Of a stretch of DNA of 64,000 nt, positions 1 to 8,038 are shown piece after piece (positions within the stretch are counted from its first letter, which is position 1; every line of letters begins with the position of its first letter). Under the pieces are notes generated by a model that saw only the letters and a program-made list of their open reading frames with translations, had not been told where the DNA came from and ran no database searches. Made by a program: the position numbers and the translations under genes. The stretch comes from Mesorhizobium sp. AR02 (lineage in GTDB: Bacteria; Pseudomonadota; Alphaproteobacteria; Rhizobiales; Rhizobiaceae): assembly GCF_024746835.1 (NCBI RefSeq), contig NZ_CP080531.1:6344001-6408000 (forward strand), given 5' to 3'.

Positions 1-664
1 TCATGGTCACCGGCTGCACCGCCAGGAAGCCGACCGCCTCGGTCTCGCCGATGACCGAAAAACCGCGCGGCTTGCGGAAGTCCGAAGCGATCTTGGCGAG
101 GAATTTGCAATAGGAGAGGCCAGCTGAAACCGTGATGCCGATCTCCTTCTCGACGGCCAGCGCAAAGCGCGCCAGCACCACGGCCGGCGGCAGGCCGTGC
201 AGCCGTTCGGTGCCGGCGAGGTCGAGAAACGCCTCGTCGATCGACAGCGGCTCGACCAGCGGCGTCAGCGCCTGCATCATGGCGCGCACCTCGCGGCCGA
301 CGCGCACATATTTTTCCATGTTGGGCGGGATCACGACCGCCTCGGGGCACGCCTCGAGCGCCTTGAACATCGGCATGGCCGAGCGCACGCCCCGGATGCG
401 GGCGATGTAACATGCTGTGGAGACAACCCCGCGCTTGCCGCCGCCGATGATCAGCGGCTTGTCCTTGAGCGCCGGATTGTCGCGCTTTTCGATCGCGGCG
501 TAGAAGGCGTCGCAGTCGATATGGGCCAGATGCAGCCGGTAAAGCTCGGGATGGCGCGCAAGGCGAGGGCTGCCGCAGCGCTCACAGCGGCGCGTTTCAC
601 TGCGCTGAAAGGTCAGGCAGTCACGGCAAAAACCGTGATCGGGATTGTTGACAGGGGCCGCCAT
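1..664 (-). CDS. dinB: DNA polymerase IV (Y family), 5' part only
   Basis: Error-prone lesion-bypass polymerase. The minus strand is open from the left edge to an ATG at 662-664, giving about 221 N-terminal residues; the C-terminal part lies outside the window. Seen: a catalytic-palm start [17 protein letters not shown] (metal-binding Asp near residue 50), the nucleotide-pocket segment [15 protein letters not shown], the second catalytic motif [10 protein letters not shown] and the thumb-side [19 protein letters not shown]. Ahead of the palm lies an extension of about 45 residues with two CxxC pairs (CRDC at 13-16, CERC at 27-30), which looks like a small zinc ribbon and is absent from E. coli DinB. 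A second in-frame ATG at 674-676 would add four residues; neither has a clear ribosome binding site. Confidence 0.93.
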   Translation of the reverse strand, partial: MAAPVNNPDHGFCRDCLTFQRSETRRCERCGSPRLARHPELYRLHLAHIDCDAFYAAIEKRDNPALKDKPLIIGGGKRGVVSTACYIARIRGVRSAMPMFKALEACPEAVVIPPNMEKYVRVGREVRAMMQALTPLVEPLSIDEAFLDLAGTERLHGLPPAVVLARFALAVEKEIGITVSAGLSYCKFLAKIASDFRKPRGFSVIGETEAVGFLAVQPVTM

Positions 665-742
665 CGCTGCGAACATAAAGAGAACAGAGGCAATGGTACG
701 ACAGCGCAAGGCCAGCGACAAGCTTGGCCTGGGGAGAACCGC

Positions 743-1330
743 ATGAGCACGACCATAGTGCCGCTGGCGCCTGAGCTTTGGCCTGATTTCGAGGATCTTT
801 TCGGCAAGCAGGGTGCCTGTTACGGCTGCTGGTGCACGCATTTCCGGCTGGCGCCGGCGGCGCGGCGTGAGAGCAGCCGCGAACGCAACAAGGACCACAT
901 CAAGGCGCGCATCGAAGCCGGCCCGCCGCCCGGCCTGCTGGCCTTTGAGGACGGCTAGGCGGTTGGCTGGATGCAGATCGGGCCGCGCGCCGACGTGCCC
1001 GAATGGAACAACAAGGGCAGGGGCTCGGCGCCGATCGATGCCTCCGACGCTTCCGATCCGGCCGTGTGGGCGATCTCCTGCTTTTTCATCCGCGCCAAAG
1101 CACGCGGCCGGGGCATCACACACCGCCTCGTCGAGGGGGGCATCGATTTCGCCCGCAGCAACGGTGCACGGCTTGTCGAGGCCTGCCCGATCGACCTGTC
1201 GCGCGATTCGCGCTCGATCGGTCTGTTCGTCGGCTCGTCGGGGGTGTTCGAGAAGGCCGGGTTCGAGAGGCTCGTCGAGCGCAAGGCGGGCCGGCCGCTG
1301 ATGCGGCTGGTGCTCAAGCCGGCTGCCTGA
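743..1330 (+). pseudogene. GNAT-family N-acetyltransferase broken by an in-frame amber codon
   Basis: Reading from ATG 743 gives about 71 residues ([20 protein letters not shown]..., with a CYGCWC motif) and then TAG at 956-958. The same frame continues without another stop to 1330 and encodes the rest of an acetyltransferase: VGWMQIGPR (beta strand), [19 protein letters not shown] (acetyl-CoA loop, R/GxxG type) and [20 protein letters not shown] (C-terminal strand). The two halves fit one protein of about 195 residues, a usual length for the family. A single base change of GAG, CAG or AAG to TAG explains the break. Either the gene is a recent pseudogene or the base is a sequencing error. A separate short protein from ATG 971 would lack the N-terminal half of the fold. 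Confidence 0.8.
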
Positions 1331-1414
1331 CTGTCATCATCTTGCAGTTGTGATGGTATTTCCCTACCAGAAGTACGAAACGTTTTTTGCCTTTCGACCA
1401 AACGGAGAATTGCC

Positions 1415-2986
1415 GTGAACCGTATGTTGCCAATTGCCTTTACCGCGCTGCTGTTCTGCGCGCCCGCTTTCGGCCAGACCGTCGACAGCCAGGGGGCGAA
1501 GCAATTGTCCGATGACCTGTCCCGCTATGTCGGCAAGCAGGCGCTCGACAAGGGCATTCTGAAGGTTTCGGTCGAAGGCGACGCCTACAAGATCGCGTTC
1601 GATCTCCAGGCGCTTGCGGCGACCTTTCCCGCGGAGGGAAAGGTGAAACTCGACTTCGCGCCCTACGCTTTGCTGGTCAAGCCGCGCAGCAATGGGACCT
1701 GGGATGTCTCGATGGATTTTTCGCAAAGCGGATCCTTCGAGTTCAACGGGCCCGAGGGGCTGCAAAGCACGCAGTTTTCGATCAAGGACGGCAAGGGTTC
1801 CGGCGTCTACGATCCCAATCTGGCGGCCTTCATCAGCGGCGCCAGTTCGTTGGCCGGCATGACGATGGCATCGAAGGATGCCAAGCAGCAGATGGAAGCC
1901 AGCACTGGTGCCGGCACCGCGACCATTGCCGCCACCAAGGCCGCCAATGGCGGCGTCGACTTCACGATGTCGCAAAAAATTTCGAATTTCGTCGAGGCGA
2001 TCAAATTCAATGATCCCGAGAGCGGGCTGAATTTCCCGGTCACCATCAAGTCGCCGGAATTGTCGGTGGAAGCCAGCGGCAAGGGGGTGCAGACCAGGCC
2101 GCTGCTCGACCTCCTGGCATTTGCCGTGGCCAATGAGGACGAGAAGACGCTGAAGGCAAATCAGGCACAGCTGAAGTCGCTTCTGCTCGCCGCGCTTCCG
2201 GTGTGGGAGCGCATCGACGGCACCTATGGCTTCAAGGATTTCGCGGTCGACAGCCCGATCGGCACTTTCGGGGCGACGCAGCTCAGCACCGCGTTCGGCA
2301 GCGACGGCGTTTCCCAGAACGGCAAGATCACCTATGGCATCAAGGCGTCGGGGCTGACCGTGCCGCAGCAGCTTTTGCCGAGCTGGAGCGTGGCGCTGCT
2401 GCCCACCGATATCGACCTCAATTTCGGCGGCGCCAATATCGATCTCGACAGCATGGCGAAGAAGGCGATCGAAGCCTTTGATCTCAATAAGAAGCCGCCG
2501 CTGTCGCCCGAGTTCGGCGACCAGCTCAAAGCCGACTTCCTGGCCAAGGCGCCGAAGGTCGTGATCGGCCACAGCACCGTGAAGAACAAGGATATGGAGA
2601 TCGCGCTGGAAGGCGAGATGACAAGCTTCGGTGAGAAGCCCGACGCCAATCTTACGGTCGATGTCGCCGGCTTCGACAAGATCATGGCGCATCTGCAGGA
2701 CGCAGCGAAGGCGGAGCCGGAACTGGGACAGTACGTGCCCGTCGCTCTCATGGCCAAGGGTTTTGCCAAGACGCTGCCGGACGGCCGTCTGGAATGGGCT
2801 GTCAGCACCAAGGCCGACGGCTCGGTCACCGTCAACGGCGTCATGCTGAAGCCCGCCGATCCGGCGGTGGACGACAGCGTCCACGATGGTGACGGTGCGG
2901 ACGATAGCAGTGGTGGCGATAATGGCGGTGGCGCCAATAGTGGCGGCAGCGATAATGGCGGGGCCGGTGCGAAACTGAATCCTTGA
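1415..2986 (+). CDS. secreted protein, DUF2125-like, with Gly/Asp/Ser-rich tail
   Basis: A 523-residue protein starting at GTG 1415, with a GGAG ribosome binding site eight bases upstream. It has a Sec signal peptide (MNRMLPIAFTALLFCAPAFG, cleavage about residue 20), so it is probably periplasmic or exported. The body is rich in beta-strand-like stretches ending in polar turns and has no recognisable catalytic motif. It resembles the alphaproteobacterial DUF2125 family in length and general sequence character, but this is a weak recognition. The last 45 residues are a low-complexity tail of D, G, S and N (repeats of the GGDNGG / GGANSGG type) that looks disordered. Role unknown; it stands alone between a GNAT pseudogene and a convergent HAD gene. 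Confidence 0.75.
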   Translation: MNRMLPIAFTALLFCAPAFGQTVDSQGAKQLSDDLSRYVGKQALDKGILKVSVEGDAYKIAFDLQALAATFPAEGKVKLDFAPYALLVKPRSNGTWDVSMDFSQSGSFEFNGPEGLQSTQFSIKDGKGSGVYDPNLAAFISGASSLAGMTMASKDAKQQMEASTGAGTATIAATKAANGGVDFTMSQKISNFVEAIKFNDPESGLNFPVTIKSPELSVEASGKGVQTRPLLDLLAFAVANEDEKTLKANQAQLKSLLLAALPVWERIDGTYGFKDFAVDSPIGTFGATQLSTAFGSDGVSQNGKITYGIKASGLTVPQQLLPSWSVALLPTDIDLNFGGANIDLDSMAKKAIEAFDLNKKPPLSPEFGDQLKADFLAKAPKVVIGHSTVKNKDMEIALEGEMTSFGEKPDANLTVDVAGFDKIMAHLQDAAKAEPELGQYVPVALMAKGFAKTLPDGRLEWAVSTKADGSVTVNGVMLKPADPAVDDSVHDGDGADDSSGGDNGGGANSGGSDNGGAGAKLNP

Positions 2987-2995
2987 GGATTTAAC

Positions 2996-3649
2996 CTACA
3001 GCCCCAGCGCGCCCGCGATCTTCGGCGCGGCTTCATGCCAGTCCTGGACGACGATGACGTCGTCCGGGACCGGTGGCAGGAATGCGCGTAGCGAATTGTC
3101 GGCCATCAGGTGGAAAAGACTGGCGTCGGCGACCGATTCCCGCACCGACGCCAGATTGTGCGGCTGATCGTCGACGAAGACCACCGGCCGGCCACCCTTG
3201 CCGCGCAGCCTGGCCACCGCCGGTCCCTTGGCCATCTCGGTGGTCAGCAGCGGATAGTTCAGACCCAGGGCATCGAGATGGGCGCGGCGTACGGCACGAT
3301 GCCTGTGCGGCATGGCCGTCAGCAATATGATTTCCGCGCGGTCACCGAGCCCTACCAAGGCTTCCGCGGCGCCGTCGGCGATGCTCTGCCAATCGGCTTG
3401 CGCGTCGAAGAAATCGCCCAGGAGTGTCGTGACTTCGGGCTGTTCGATCAGCCGACCGCTGGCCGTTTCGGCAATGTTGCCGGTCAGCCGGAAGGACGCC
3501 AGTGTCAGACCGTAGCCGCGCGACTTGAGGAAATGCGGGAAGGGGCGGATGAATTCGAGCACGACGTCGTCGACGTCGAGCACCAGCAGCGGCCGATCGT
3601 CGTCGGCCAGTTCCTCTATCTGGCGTGCGGTCTCTGGATCGTCGCTCAT
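2996..3649 (-). CDS. HAD-superfamily hydrolase
   Basis: A 217-residue soluble protein. HAD motif I is LDVDDVV near residues 24-30 (nucleophile D25 and general acid D27), motif II is ILLTAMPH near residue 113, and motif IV is VFVDDQPHN near residue 158. This indicates a phosphatase or phosphotransferase acting through an aspartyl-phosphate; the substrate cannot be told from sequence. The start ATG at 3647-3649 overlaps the stop of the upstream DUF3572 gene by four bases (ATGA), so the two are translationally coupled. It converges on the secreted-protein gene ending at 2986, with nine bases between the two stops. Confidence 0.85.
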   Translation of the reverse strand: MSDDPETARQIEELADDDRPLLVLDVDDVVLEFIRPFPHFLKSRGYGLTLASFRLTGNIAETASGRLIEQPEVTTLLGDFFDAQADWQSIADGAAEALVGLGDRAEIILLTAMPHRHRAVRRAHLDALGLNYPLLTTEMAKGPAVARLRGKGGRPVVFVDDQPHNLASVRESVADASLFHLMADNSLRAFLPPVPDDVIVVQDWHEAAPKIAGALGL

Positions 3650-3948
3650 ATGGAATGCTCATGGTTGTCGTCGCCGAGCGGCAGGGCACGCAACGCCTTG
3701 CCGACGGCGGCCGGCGGTGTGCCAGTCTCCTCGGCAAAGCGCATCAGGGTCGGCTCGTGGGCGAGAATGAACTGCAGGACGCCGGCCAGAAAGCCAGGCT
3801 CGCCGGCGGCCCTGCGGATCGAATGCGCCTCTATTCCGGTGATCGCCAGAAAACGCGGCAACAGCTCCGGATCAGAGGCGACGAAGCCCAGCGCCTTCAC
3901 GGCAAGGGTTTCCGCCTCTTCGCGCATTGACGCCGCGTTTGCCATCAC
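3646..3948 (-). CDS. DUF3572 domain protein
   Basis: A 100-residue protein recognised as the alphaproteobacterial DUF3572 family (E-x-A-LAVKALGFVA near the N-terminus, FLAITGIE and LAGVLQFILAHE in the middle). It is predicted all-helical, with no signal peptide or membrane segment. No biochemical role is established. In alphaproteobacteria this gene is often found next to divK, transcribed divergently from it as here, which hints at a link with that regulon but proves nothing. It is the first gene of a two-gene operon with the HAD hydrolase. Confidence 0.85.
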   Translation of the reverse strand: MMANAASMREEAETLAVKALGFVASDPELLPRFLAITGIEAHSIRRAAGEPGFLAGVLQFILAHEPTLMRFAEETGTPPAAVGKALRALPLGDDNHEHSI

Positions 3949-4192
3949 TACCTTCGGTATGTGGAATGAGTCTCTTCCGCAGTAATGGCAAGAATTGCTT
4001 GCGGCAAGCCTTTACAGCGCGGCGCGCCGTTTGGACGCGCAGGCACGCGAGGTGGAATTCGCGCTGCTTTGCAGCCCGAAGGTTTCCGTTTCGTCAATCA
4101 TATTGCCGTATAGTGAAGCAGGGTTTGGTGCGTTCAACCAGGGGCGCATGACGGCCACCTTCGAGCGGAGGGACGGCCGGGACGGGATGTCG

Positions 4193-4564
4193 ATGCCTAA
4201 GAAGGTCATGATCGTCGAGGACAATGAGCTGAATATGAAGCTCTTTCGGGACCTCATCGAAGCAAGCGGCTACGAGACGGTGCGCACCCGCAATGGTCTG
4301 GAGGCGCTCGATCTGGCGCGTCAGCACCGGCCCGATCTCATCCTGATGGACATCCAGCTGCCCGAAGTGTCGGGGCTAGAAGTGACCAAATGGCTGAAGG
4401 AAGACGACGATCTGCACGTCATTCCGGTCATCGCCGTGACCGCCTTCGCCATGAAGGGCGACGAGGAACGCATCCGCCAGGGCGGCTGCGAAGCCTATAT
4501 TTCGAAGCCGATCTCGGTGCCGCGTTTCATCGAAACCATCAAATCCTATCTGGGCGATGCCTGA
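4193..4564 (+). CDS. divK: single-domain response regulator DivK
   Basis: A 123-residue stand-alone receiver domain. The acidic pocket is E9-D10, the phospho-acceptor is D53 ([13 protein letters not shown]), the switch Thr lies in [16 protein letters not shown] and the conserved Lys in YISKPIS. In Caulobacter, Sinorhizobium and Brucella DivK is phosphorylated by the PleC/DivJ-type kinases and controls CtrA through DivL and CckA, so it acts in the cytoplasm and at the poles to set division asymmetry. ATG 4193 gives the usual N-terminus [14 protein letters not shown] 4187 would add only two residues. It lies 33 bases upstream of pleD in the same direction, the widely conserved arrangement. Confidence 0.95.
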   Translation: MPKKVMIVEDNELNMKLFRDLIEASGYETVRTRNGLEALDLARQHRPDLILMDIQLPEVSGLEVTKWLKEDDDLHVIPVIAVTAFAMKGDEERIRQGGCEAYISKPISVPRFIETIKSYLGDA

Positions 4565-4597
4565 TGCACCCTTCCAGCCGAGCCGGAGCCTTGTGAA

Positions 4598-5971
4598 ATG
4601 ACCGCGCGGATTCTCGTCGTCGACGACATCCCTGCCAATGTGAGGTTGCTGGAGGTCCGGCTGCTGGCCGAATATTTCGAGGTGCTGACCGCCACCAATG
4701 GGCCCGACGCGATCGAGACCTGCGAGAACGGCAAGGTCGATGTCGTGCTGCTCGACGTGATGATGCCCGATATGGACGGGTTCGAGGTCTGCCGCAGGCT
4801 GAAGAGCGATCCGGCGACGTCGCATATCCCGGTGGTCATGATCACCGCGCTTGACCAGGTGTCCGACCGCGTGCGCGGGCTCGAGGCCGGCGCGGACGAT
4901 TTCCTGACCAAGCCGGTCAACGACCTGCAACTGATGACGCGGGTCAAGAGCCTGGTCCGGTTGAAGTCTCTCACCGACGAGCTCAGGCTGCGTGCCTCGA
5001 CGACACGCAACATCGGCATCGAAGAGCTGCTCAGCCGCAATTTCGCGTCCGAGGACACGATCCCGAAAGTGCTTTTGATCGACGAGCGCAAATCGTCGGT
5101 CGAGCGCATCCAGAAAATGTTGCGCGACCGCGCCGATCTTGACGTGAACAGCGATCCGCATGCCGGGTTCTTCCAGGCAGCCGAGACATCCTATGAATGC
5201 GTGATGATCTCGACGGCCTTCGCCGATTTCGATCCGCTGAGGCTTTGCTCGCAATTGCGCTCGCTCGACCGCACCCGTTTCGTGCCGATCATCCTTTTGG
5301 CGGAAGAGGGCGAGGAGGAGCGCATCATCCGCGGCCTCGAACTTGGCATCAACGACTATCTGATGCGGCCGATCGACCAGCAGGAGCTGACGGCGCGGCT
5401 GCGCACCCAGGTGCGGCGCAAGCGCTACAACGACCAATTGCGCGCAAGTGTGACCCAGACCATCGAGATGGCGGTTACCGACGGCCTGACCGGGCTGCAC
5501 AACCGCCGCTATCTCGACAGCCATCTGCAGACACTGTTCGACCGCGCCGTGGCGCGGCGCCGGCCGCTGTCGGTGATGATCACCGATCTCGACCGCTTCA
5601 AGTCGATCAATGACGCACACGGGCATGATGGCGGCGACGAGGTACTGCGGGAATTCGCCCGGCGGCTGCGCAAGAATGTCAGGGGTATCGACCTTGCCTG
5701 CCGGTTCGGCGGCGAGGAGTTCGTCGTGGTCATGCCGGACACCGACGGCGCCGTGGCCGAGAAAGTGGCCGAACGCATCCGCGCCGAAATCGCGCAAAAG
5801 CCGTTCGCCATCGGCGCCGACGGCAAGACGATCGAGGTCACCGTCAGCGTCGGCGTGTCGTCGGTGCTGAAGGGCATGGATACGGTGGCGGCGCTTATGA
5901 AGCGCGCCGATCTCGCGCTCTATGAAGCCAAGAGCGGCGGCCGCAACCGCGTCGTTGCCAAGGCGGCGTGA
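4598..5971 (+). CDS. pleD: diguanylate cyclase response regulator PleD
   Basis: A 457-residue protein with domains REC (1-120), a second degenerate REC (about 155-285) and GGDEF (about 290-455). D53 in VVLLDVMMPDMDG is the phospho-acceptor. The second receiver lacks the aspartate at the matching place (VMISTAF), as in Caulobacter PleD, where it serves as a dimerisation adaptor. The cyclase signature is GGEEF, and an inhibitory I-site RxxD (RGID) sits five residues before it, so c-di-GMP product inhibition is expected. DLTGLHNRRYL marks the start of the cyclase domain. The likely role is phosphorylation-dependent c-di-GMP synthesis coupling the cell cycle to the motile-sessile switch. Confidence 0.95.
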   Translation: MTARILVVDDIPANVRLLEVRLLAEYFEVLTATNGPDAIETCENGKVDVVLLDVMMPDMDGFEVCRRLKSDPATSHIPVVMITALDQVSDRVRGLEAGADDFLTKPVNDLQLMTRVKSLVRLKSLTDELRLRASTTRNIGIEELLSRNFASEDTIPKVLLIDERKSSVERIQKMLRDRADLDVNSDPHAGFFQAAETSYECVMISTAFADFDPLRLCSQLRSLDRTRFVPIILLAEEGEEERIIRGLELGINDYLMRPIDQQELTARLRTQVRRKRYNDQLRASVTQTIEMAVTDGLTGLHNRRYLDSHLQTLFDRAVARRRPLSVMITDLDRFKSINDAHGHDGGDEVLREFARRLRKNVRGIDLACRFGGEEFVVVMPDTDGAVAEKVAERIRAEIAQKPFAIGADGKTIEVTVSVGVSSVLKGMDTVAALMKRADLALYEAKSGGRNRVVAKAA

Positions 5972-6019
5972 GCGTCCGCGCCTGATTGTCCGGTCAATCC
6001 AACAAGGTTAGCTATTTAC

Positions 6020-6052
6020 CTTAATCCAAGCGATTCGCGAGCCTTGGTTAAG
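6020..6052. other. hairpin downstream of pleD
   Basis: Two near-perfect arms, CTTAATCCAAG (6020-6030) and CTTGGTTAAG (6043-6052), form a ten-pair hairpin with one bulge 50 bases after the pleD stop. There is no T-run behind it, so it could be an mRNA 3' end, a processing signal or an operator. Confidence 0.4.
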
Positions 6053-6134
6053 AAACTGTTGATTTTCATAAGCTCTTGCGCAAATGTGCAGGCCAAGACG
6101 AAGCCGGCACGAGGGTAGATAGCCGGCTCGATCC

Positions 6135-6209
6135 CTAGAAATACCCCATGATGCTCAGGTCCGCCGCATCTCCTGGGTCCGTGGGGTCGGCCGGCCGGCG
6201 CTGGCACAT
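6135..6209 (-). CDS. possible 24-residue small protein with strong ribosome binding site
   Basis: On the minus strand an ATG at 6207-6209 is preceded by GAGGAGG six bases away, one of the best Shine-Dalgarno matches in the window. The ORF runs 24 codons (begins MCQRRPADP, ends SIMGYF) to TAG at 6135-6137. The peptide has no membrane segment or signal; it is acidic and Pro/Asp-rich in the middle, with a hydrophobic C-terminus. I do not recognise a family. It lies alone in the 535-base gap between pleD and the monooxygenase gene. It may be a real small gene, a leader, or a chance ORF. The ribosome binding site is the main support. Confidence 0.4.
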   Translation of the reverse strand: MCQRRPADPTDPGDAADLSIMGYF

Positions 6210-6268
6210 AGTGGCCTCCTCGTACCGCTGCCAAACGCCGACCGGCCCCCTTTGTTTCAAGCCTCCGC

Positions 6269-6292
6269 AAAAGCCCCGAAAGGGGCTTTTTT
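6269..6292 (+). terminator. intrinsic terminator with GAAA tetraloop
   Basis: AAAAGCCCC and GGGGCTTTT pair around a GAAA loop and are followed by further T residues. It is symmetric enough (A-run before, T-run after) to work in both directions. On the plus strand it would end transcription from pleD or from an unannotated RNA in 6.0-6.27 kb. On the minus strand it lies 60 bases upstream of the 24-codon ORF. Confidence 0.75.
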
Positions 6293-6506
6293 CATGCGCG
6301 GAAAATTTGAGAAACGCTTCCTGAATCAAGGGTGACTTCAATGGCGGCGGCGCGACTGCGAACTGCCGTTTTTTGGCTGTCGTCCATCCGGGGCAAGGAG
6401 AGTACCTCTCTCCATTTCATACATATGGCGCACAAGGGCCTTGCGGCAAGACCCGCCTGTTCCCGTAAAACCGCGGCCCAAGCCAGCGGAAACGGGAGTG
6501 ACGGGA

Positions 6507-7997
6507 ATGGGTATTGTGTCGCCAGCAGACGGTCGGGATCATGCGGTGGTGATCGCAGGAGGCGGTCCGACCGGGCTGATGCTGGCAGGCGAACTCGCCT
6601 TGGCGGGCATCGACGTCGCCATCGTCGAGCGGCGCCCGGACCAGCAGCTGATCGGCTTGCGCGCGGGTGGCCTGCACGCGCGTACCATCGAGGTGCTCGA
6701 TCAGCGCGGAATTGCCGACCGGTTTCTCTCGCAGGGGCAGCGCTTCCCGACCGTCGGCTTCCATATGATCCGTTTGGACATCAGCGACTTTCCCGGTCGG
6801 CACAACTGTCTGCTGGCGCTGCGGCAAAACCATATCGAGCGGATATTGGCCGACTGGATCAGCGAGTTGGAGGTACCGATCTATCGCGGACAGCAGGTCA
6901 CGGGTTTCGCGCAGGATGCTGACGGTGTCGACCTGGATTTGTCCGGTGGCCAACGTTTGAGGGCGAAATACCTGGTCGGCTGCGACGGAGGACGCAGCAC
7001 GATCCGCAAGGTGGCGGGCATCGAGTTCGCGGGACAGGATCCGACGATGAGCTGGATGATCGCCGAGGTCGAGATGTCTCGGGAACCGGCCTTGGGCTTT
7101 CGCAGCGACGCCTACGGAATTCATGCGATAGGCAAGATCGAGGAAAGCGACCGGGTGGGTGTCGTGCTGACCGAGAGGCAACTGACCATCGGCGGCGCAC
7201 CGACGCTGCGCGATCTCCGTGAGGCGCTCGTCGCGGTCTACGGTACCGATTTCGGGGTCCACAGCCCAACCTGGCTCTCCCGGTTCACTGACATGACACG
7301 CCAGGCTGCCGCTTACCGCGACAGACGCGTCCTGCTGGCCGGCGACGCCGCGCATATCCATCCTCCGATGGGCGGGCAGGGGCTCAACATTGGCGTGCAG
7401 GACGCGGTCAATCTGGGATGGAAGCTGGCCCAGGTGATCAAGCGGATATCGCCGGACAGCCTGCTCGATAGCTACCACGCCGAGCGCCACCCGGTCGCCG
7501 CCCGCGTGTTGCGCAACGCAATGGCGCAGGTCGCGCTTCGGCGCATGGATGCCAGCACCAAGGCATTGAACGACATCTTTACCGAGTTGCTTGGCATGGA
7601 AGAGCCGCGAAAACGGATCGCCGCGGAGATGTCGGGTCTGGGTATCCATTACGATCTTGGCGTGGGACATCCACTGCTTGGGCGGCGAATGCCCGACCTC
7701 GACCTGGCCACGGCCAGCGGTCCGGTGCGGGTCTTCAGCTTGCTGCACGACGCCCGGCCGGTGCTTGTCAACCTCGGTGAACCAGGCAGGCTGGACGTTA
7801 CGCCCTGGGCGGACCGGGTTCGGCAGATCGACGCTTTGTATGCCGGTGCCTGGGAGCTTCCGGCCCTCGGGACGGTCGCTGCGCCTGACGCCGTCTTGAT
7901 CCGGCCGGATGGATATGTGGCTTGGGTTGGGCTTGGAATCCGACAGGGACTGGCTGACGCGCTGACCACCTGGTTCGGGCCGCCCGCCGCGCGTTAG
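6507..7997 (+). CDS. FAD-dependent monooxygenase, rifampicin-monooxygenase-like
   Basis: A 496-residue class A flavoprotein hydroxylase. The FAD-binding Rossmann motif GGGPTGLMLAGEL is near residue 18, the DG motif VGCDGGRSTIRK near 160, and the GD motif LLAGDAAHIHPPMGGQG near 275. The C-terminal 100 residues form the thioredoxin-like domain of this family and end in IRPDGYVAWVGLG. From memory, stretches such as GTDFGVHSPTWLSRF and QGLNIGVQDAVNLGWKL closely match Nocardia-type rifampicin monooxygenase (Rox), which uses NADPH and O2 to open the ansa ring. The natural substrate here could equally be another aromatic compound. ATG 6507 was chosen; GTG 6498 is an alternative. The gene stands alone and converges on the GlxA-type regulator. 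Confidence 0.88.
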   Translation: MGIVSPADGRDHAVVIAGGGPTGLMLAGELALAGIDVAIVERRPDQQLIGLRAGGLHARTIEVLDQRGIADRFLSQGQRFPTVGFHMIRLDISDFPGRHNCLLALRQNHIERILADWISELEVPIYRGQQVTGFAQDADGVDLDLSGGQRLRAKYLVGCDGGRSTIRKVAGIEFAGQDPTMSWMIAEVEMSREPALGFRSDAYGIHAIGKIEESDRVGVVLTERQLTIGGAPTLRDLREALVAVYGTDFGVHSPTWLSRFTDMTRQAAAYRDRRVLLAGDAAHIHPPMGGQGLNIGVQDAVNLGWKLAQVIKRISPDSLLDSYHAERHPVAARVLRNAMAQVALRRMDASTKALNDIFTELLGMEEPRKRIAAEMSGLGIHYDLGVGHPLLGRRMPDLDLATASGPVRVFSLLHDARPVLVNLGEPGRLDVTPWADRVRQIDALYAGAWELPALGTVAAPDAVLIRPDGYVAWVGLGIRQGLADALTTWFGPPAAR

Positions 7998-8038
7998 CGA
8001 CACGCTTCAGACTAGGAATGGTGCCGCAGGCCGCCGCG

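Noticed and set aside
1364..2884. 506-codon open frame antisense to the secreted protein
   Set aside because: The plus-strand product has a signal peptide and ribosome binding site; the antisense one has neither.
6150..6200. SRP RNA-like CAGGTCCG segment
   Set aside because: The conserved GAAGGAAGCAGCC part of the SRP RNA S-domain does not follow it.
6417..8003. 528-codon open frame antisense to the monooxygenase
   Set aside because: The monooxygenase has all FAD motifs; the antisense product resembles no family.
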